Shown: piece after piece, positions 38,960 to 42,426 of the stretch
Position numbering within the stretch: position 1 is the first letter of the stretch
How the letters are laid out: each line of letters starts with the position of its first letter
DNA from: an uncultured Bacillota bacterium
GTDB lineage: Bacteria; Bacillota; Limnochordia; Limnochordales; ZCTH02-B6
Reading direction: 5' to 3'
Length of the DNA stretch: 42,426 bases
Assembly (NCBI GenBank): GCA_937916565.1
Contig: CALFSR010000149.1
Location: 1 to 42,426, forward strand
Translations under genes and position numbers: made by a program
Notes under the pieces: generated by a model
Databases searched by the model: none
Seen by the model: the letters and a program-made list of their open reading frames with translations, nothing else
Told to the model about the DNA's origin: nothing

Positions 38960-40228
38960 TCAGGCCGCCCGCCGCCGCCCCTGGGCCATCAGGCCGTTCA
39001 GCACCTCCAGAGCGCGCTGCAGCTGGGGATCGGAAAAATTGAGTTCCTCCTGGTCAAAGCTGAGGTAGTACTCCTCCAGCTCCTCCTCGGGGATCTGGAC
39101 GACCACGTCGGGGACGATGCCGGTGTCGTGAATGAAGTGACCACCGGCGGTTTCATAATGGGCCGTCGTCAACGTAAGGCCCGAGCCGTCCCGCAGGGGC
39201 ACGACGGTCTGTACCGAGCCCTTGCCAAAGGTGACATCCCCTACCAGCACCGCCAAGTCGTTGTCCCGCAAGGCTCCGGCCAAAATCTCGGCGGCACTGG
39301 CCGAAAACTGGTTGACAAGCACGACCAGGGGCATGCCCGGCAGCGACGCGCCGGCCGAGGCGTTGTAGGTGCGCCGCTCGCCGGTGGCCGAGACTACATG
39401 GACGATGGGCCCGCCGTCCAGGAACCGGTCCGCCAGCTCCAAGGCGGACGTCAGCAGGCCGCCCGGATTGTTGCGCAGGTCGAGGATCAGCCCTTGAACG
39501 CCTGCCGCCAGCAGCTGTTCGGCCGCCCGGTCAAACTGGCGTACGGTCACCTCGTTGAAGCTGCTCACGTAGATGTAGCCGATGGGTGCATCCACCTGGG
39601 GCGCCTGCTCGGGCGTGATCACGTCCCACCGCTGCACGCTAACGTTTTGGATCCGGTCTCGGATTATCTCCACATCAAAGAGCTCATCGCCCCGCAAGAT
39701 GGTGAGCACGACCCGCTGCCCTTCCGGCCCGCGCATGAGGGAAACCGCTTCTTCCAGCGACATGTGCTCCGTCGGCTGGCCGTCGATGCGCACGATGAGG
39801 TCGCCGCCCCGCAGGCCGGCCCGCATGCCCGGCGTCCCCGCGATGGGAGCGATGATGGTCAGCCGTTCGTTCCGGATGCCCACCATGATGCCGATGCCGC
39901 CGAACTCCCCGCGTATGGTGTCTTCCTGGAAACGGCTGTATGCCTGGGGCGCCATGTAGCGGGTGTAATCGTCCTCGATGGTTTCCCGCAGCATGCCGTC
40001 GATGCTGCCGGTGCGCAGGTACGCCCGCACAAGGCCGAGCGTATCCACGTCCTCAACATGATAGGAACGCAGCAGGGCGATGACCTCGAGCACGGTGCCG
40101 AGGCTCGCCTGGTGGCCCGGCCCGCCCTCGTCGGTGCGCTGCTGGGCCAGCAGCACGCCGGCGGCGAGGCCGACCATCAGCAGGACCGTCACGACGAGGC
40201 GCAATTGGCGTTTGTACAAAGGTATCAC
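38960..40228 (-). CDS. S41-family C-terminal processing peptidase (CtpA/CtpB-like)
   Basis: A 422-residue extracytoplasmic serine protease with an N-terminal signal anchor (about 10-29). The PDZ domain (FGGIGIMVGIRNERLTIIAPIAGTPGMRAGLRGGDLIVRIDG, about 109-150) gates the catalytic site. Catalysis uses Ser309 in NQFSASAAEI with Lys336 and Gln340 in FGKGSVQ; LDLRNNPGG near 250 is also conserved. In Bacillus CtpB cleaves SpoIVFA in sporulation signalling. The GTG at 40228 is not well spaced from an SD; TTG 40219 after AGGTGATACC is an alternative. It heads the protease-MinJ-deacetylase unit behind its own promoter. Confidence 0.93.
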   Translation of the reverse strand: MIPLYKRQLRLVVTVLLMVGLAAGVLLAQQRTDEGGPGHQASLGTVLEVIALLRSYHVEDVDTLGLVRAYLRTGSIDGMLRETIEDDYTRYMAPQAYSRFQEDTIRGEFGGIGIMVGIRNERLTIIAPIAGTPGMRAGLRGGDLIVRIDGQPTEHMSLEEAVSLMRGPEGQRVVLTILRGDELFDVEIIRDRIQNVSVQRWDVITPEQAPQVDAPIGYIYVSSFNEVTVRQFDRAAEQLLAAGVQGLILDLRNNPGGLLTSALELADRFLDGGPIVHVVSATGERRTYNASAGASLPGMPLVVLVNQFSASAAEILAGALRDNDLAVLVGDVTFGKGSVQTVVPLRDGSGLTLTTAHYETAGGHFIHDTGIVPDVVVQIPEEELEEYYLSFDQEELNFSDPQLQRALEVLNGLMAQGRRRAA

Positions 40229-40276
40229 CTGGCTCTAATCCTGGCGGATGAGACTGTCACTCCAATATGCAAGGCC

Positions 40277-40285
40277 ATTATAGCA
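40277..40285 (-). promoter_or_regulatory. Extended -10 promoter of the S41 protease operon
   Basis: TGCTATAATGG on the minus strand (TATAAT 40277-40282), overlapping the end of the glycosyltransferase gene. It is identical to the uvrB -10 region. Predicted leader about 42 nt; -35 weak. Confidence 0.55.
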
Positions 40286-41129
40286 AATTCCTACGGGCGG
40301 CGTCCAAGAGCACCCGTACCGCGAAACGCGGCAAAGCCAGCATGCGGCCGGCCCGGGACGGCTGCCGCACGAGCCGGTACAGCCACTCCATGCCCATGAG
40401 CTGTATCCACCGGGGCGCACGCTTCACGCGGCCGGCAAAGACGTCGACGCTGCCCCCGATGCCGAGGGCTAGCGGCACGCCGCACTCCTTAAGGCGACGG
40501 GCGATCCAAAGCTCCTGCAGGGGTGCCCCCAAGGCGACCAGCAGGATGTGGGGCGCCGCGGCCCGCACCGCCGCGATGACGGCGGGCTCCTCCTGCTGGG
40601 AAAAGTAGCCGTGGTGGGTGCCCACTACGGCCAAGCCGGGAAACCGGGTCGCGAGCCGGCGGGCCGCCTCCTCGGCCACCCCGGCGGCCGCGCCGAGGAT
40701 GTACACGCGGTAGCTCCTGGCCGCGGCCAGAGCCATCAGGCCTTCGGCCAAGTCCACGCCCGGCACCCGCTCGGGAACCGGGTGGCCAAGAAGCCTGGCC
40801 GCCCACACGACGCCGATGCCGTCGGGTACGACCAAGTCCGCCTGGGCCAGCGCCCGCGCGAGGGCACGGTCGCGCTGGGCGTGCATGATGAGTTCGGGAT
40901 TGGTGGTGACGATGGCCGCGGGCCGCCCCCGCCGGATGAGCGCCTCGGCGCAGGCGACCGCTTCCTGCATGGTCACGGGATCGACGGGAGTCCCCAAAAT
41001 ACTAAGGCGCGGGCGCCCCCGCCCCGGGTCAGCCCCGGGTCCACCGGCGGGCCCACGTTCGCCGGGAGTTGGTGCACCGCCGCCGCCCTCGGCAGGTGCT
41101 CCTCGATGAGCAGCCGCCCGTGGTGTCAC
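40278..41129 (-). CDS. WecG/TagA/CpsF family glycosyltransferase
   Basis: A GT-26 enzyme that adds an N-acetylmannosamine-type residue to undecaprenyl-PP-GlcNAc, an early step of wall glycopolymer synthesis. The 283-residue protein has a Gly/Pro-rich N-terminal 40 residues, then LSILGTPVDPVTMQEAV, the family block TTNPELIMHAQRDRALARALAQADLVVPDGIGVVWAARLLG, AAAPHILLVALGAPLQELWIA and GIGGSVDVFAGRVKRAPRWIQLMGMEWLYRLVRQP. It overlaps the CsaB stop as GTGA, with AGGAGGCGG upstream. With CsaB and the LCP ligase it suggests a pyruvylated secondary wall polymer. Confidence 0.94.
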   Translation of the reverse strand: MTPRAAAHRGAPAEGGGGAPTPGERGPAGGPGADPGRGRPRLSILGTPVDPVTMQEAVACAEALIRRGRPAAIVTTNPELIMHAQRDRALARALAQADLVVPDGIGVVWAARLLGHPVPERVPGVDLAEGLMALAAARSYRVYILGAAAGVAEEAARRLATRFPGLAVVGTHHGYFSQQEEPAVIAAVRAAAPHILLVALGAPLQELWIARRLKECGVPLALGIGGSVDVFAGRVKRAPRWIQLMGMEWLYRLVRQPSRAGRMLALPRFAVRVLLDAARRNLL

Positions 41130-42283
41130 GCGACCGCCTCCTGGGCGACGGCTAAGGCCCGCGCTGCGGTTTCACGGGCACGTTCCTTGAGCACGGCGGC
41201 TTGATCAAGGATGCGGCGACGCCACGACCGCCGCTCGGGCCACAAGGCCGCCAGCACGTCCGATAGGCCGGCGCAGCCGCCTAACAGAAACCGTTCCCGG
41301 GGCAGCCCCAGCTCGTCCACGTGGGCCGCAAGCTTAGGGTCGGTCCCGACGGCCACGGCCGGTACCCCGGCGCAGGCGGCGAAGATCAGCCCATGCAGGC
41401 GCATCGTCACGCACAACTCCATCCGCTCAAAGACCGCTATCCAATCGGACGGCGCCAGCGCAGCCGGCTCCACGGCCGCCGGCCACGGCGCGGCCAACGG
41501 TCCTAACCCGGCAACGAGCCGGTCCAGCACCGGACCGTCCTGGGGCGGATGCAGGGGCAACGGCACGATCCGGGCCCCCAGCGCCGGCATCGCAGCCCGC
41601 AAGGCTCGCGTCACCCCGTCAAGCAGGCGCTCGGCAGCCTCGGGACCGCCCCCGCCCGGAAGCGACCGCAGGCTGATTCCCACGAGCGGCCCCTCGGGCA
41701 AGCTCGCGAGCAGGCGCCGGCCGGCGTCGGTGATGCCGTGGGCCGGGCTTTGCGGGCCGATGACCGCGCCATCCCCTCGTACGAAGGTAAAGACAGGGTC
41801 CGCGGTGAGATGGACGCGCGCCGGATTGACGCCGAGGTCCCGGCAGAGGGCCGCCGAAGCCGCATCCCTCACTGTCACAAAATCGGCGGCGGCGAGGGCC
41901 CGGCCCGCCAGCCCCCGCAAGGAACGCCGGCGGAGCGGCCCAAGCCCTTGGGCATACACAAAGACCGGCACCCCTAGGCGCCGCGCGAGCACCATCAACC
42001 CGCCATAGTACGGCACGCTGCCCCACCCGGTCGCGTCCTGCAGCAAGGTGCCGCCGCCGCTGATAAAAAGAGCCGCCCCGCGGATGGCCCTGCGCACCGC
42101 GGGCAAGGAGAGCCGCGGCACCGCCTCGACGCCCCACCGGTCCGCCGTCCTCTCCGGCGCCGCCGACAGAACTACCGGGCGCACCTTGTGGCATTGTTCC
42201 CGCAGGCCGGTCAAGATCGCGGCCAGCACCGCCTCGTCGCCGGCGTTGTCAAAGCCGTAATAGCCGGAAATGACGACTTTCAT
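41126..42283 (-). CDS. csaB: Polysaccharide pyruvyl transferase CsaB
   Basis: Adds pyruvate ketals to a secondary cell-wall polymer, creating the ligand for SLH domains. The 385-residue protein starts MKVVISGYYGFDNAGDEAVLAAIL, the CsaB signature, and includes GAALFISGGGTLLQDATGWGSVPYYGGLMVLARRLGVPVFVYAQGLGPLRR, VTVRDAASAALCRDLGV and CVTMRLHGLIFAACAGVPAVAVGTDPKL. The ATG at 42283 is chosen; the frame stays open upstream through a repetitive Arg/Trp-rich stretch not seen in the family. No strong SD is visible. In diderm Bacillota, SLH-bearing OmpM proteins bind such polymers; none is encoded here. Confidence 0.93.
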   Translation of the reverse strand: MKVVISGYYGFDNAGDEAVLAAILTGLREQCHKVRPVVLSAAPERTADRWGVEAVPRLSLPAVRRAIRGAALFISGGGTLLQDATGWGSVPYYGGLMVLARRLGVPVFVYAQGLGPLRRRSLRGLAGRALAAADFVTVRDAASAALCRDLGVNPARVHLTADPVFTFVRGDGAVIGPQSPAHGITDAGRRLLASLPEGPLVGISLRSLPGGGGPEAAERLLDGVTRALRAAMPALGARIVPLPLHPPQDGPVLDRLVAGLGPLAAPWPAAVEPAALAPSDWIAVFERMELCVTMRLHGLIFAACAGVPAVAVGTDPKLAAHVDELGLPRERFLLGGCAGLSDVLAALWPERRSWRRRILDQAAVLKERARETAARALAVAQEAVA

Positions 42284-42426
42284 CCCGGGCCGGCCCCCGG
42301 CCCACGGCCGACTCCACTGCCAAGCCCGGGACCAGCGCCACGCCCGTGGCCGGTGGCAGGCCCGTGGCCGCACCCCACCCGACCATCGCCCGTGCCCGGA
42401 GTCCGTTCCTCCCGTCGTGCCACATC
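42284..42426. other. Unassigned window end with a short repeat
   Basis: The last 143 nt hold no supported gene. GCCCGTGGCCG occurs twice at 42342-42352 and 42360-42370 with an 18-bp period, producing a spurious N-terminal extension of the csaB frame. Confidence 0.3.

Noticed and set aside
42284..42373. 30-residue N-terminal extension of CsaB
   Set aside because: It is translated from short GCCCGTGGCCG repeats and the family begins at MKVVISGYYGF.

Overview
The window reads as chromosome of a high-GC, sporulation-lineage Bacillota that has an outer membrane, most like Limnochordia; this placement is inference. Bacillota signs are a CIRCE-controlled groESL, LytR-CpsA-Psr, CsaB and TagA/WecG wall genes, and an S41 protease / MinJ-like / uvrBA neighbourhood resembling the one in Bacillus subtilis. 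Outer-membrane signs are two secreted beta-barrel candidates ending in Phe and two tandem TolC-family genes joined to a MacA/MacB exporter. Almost every gene is on the minus strand. The exceptions are a lipoprotein plus a small basic protein (2.36-3.34 kb) and an XRE regulator (11.0-11.9 kb).

Layout on the minus strand: groEL (3' end outside the window) and groES behind a sigma-A promoter and CIRCE, then moaC. 3.4-7.8 kb: tsaE-tsaB-rimI-tsaD (t6A tRNA modification), then an LCP ligase and a transaldolase. 7.9-10.8 kb: mazF without antitoxin, pxpB, pxpC and a class-I glutamine amidotransferase-like hydrolase, behind a consensus promoter. 12-13 kb: phosphoglucose/phosphomannose isomerase. 13.2-14.5 kb: beta-barrel 1. 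14.8-20.5 kb: a five-gene TolC-TolC-MacA-MacB operon. 20.6-22.9 kb: ECF sigma factor, zinc anti-sigma factor and an RseB/LolA-like secreted protein. 23.0-24.7 kb: beta-barrel 2 with a long structured leader. 24.8-26.4 kb: a small anchored protein and a lone UgpC/MsmX-type ATPase. 26.5-29.3 kb: a yvl-like envelope operon (DUF2089 regulator, DUF4097 protein, SHOCT-like protein, unknown, YvlD-like membrane protein). 29.4-36.4 kb: uvrC and uvrBA. 36.4-42.3 kb: divergent polysaccharide deacetylase, MinJ-like PDZ protein, S41 protease, TagA/WecG glycosyltransferase and CsaB.

Main new observations: (1) TTGAAC-N17-CGTC lies upstream of both the ECF sigma gene and the adjacent TolC/Mac operon, suggesting a local envelope-stress regulon. 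(2) A short SHOCT-like helical module (EGKITAEEA type) is repeated in three consecutive yvl-operon proteins, including the regulator. (3) A sigma-H-like pattern, AGGA-N17/18-GAA(A/T), lies before five transcription units, three sharing CGGCAGGAA. (4) The beta-barrel 2 leader has an internal intrinsic terminator, an SD-like element without a start codon, and an upstream ORF overlapping the start. All promoter and RNA-structure calls are by eye.
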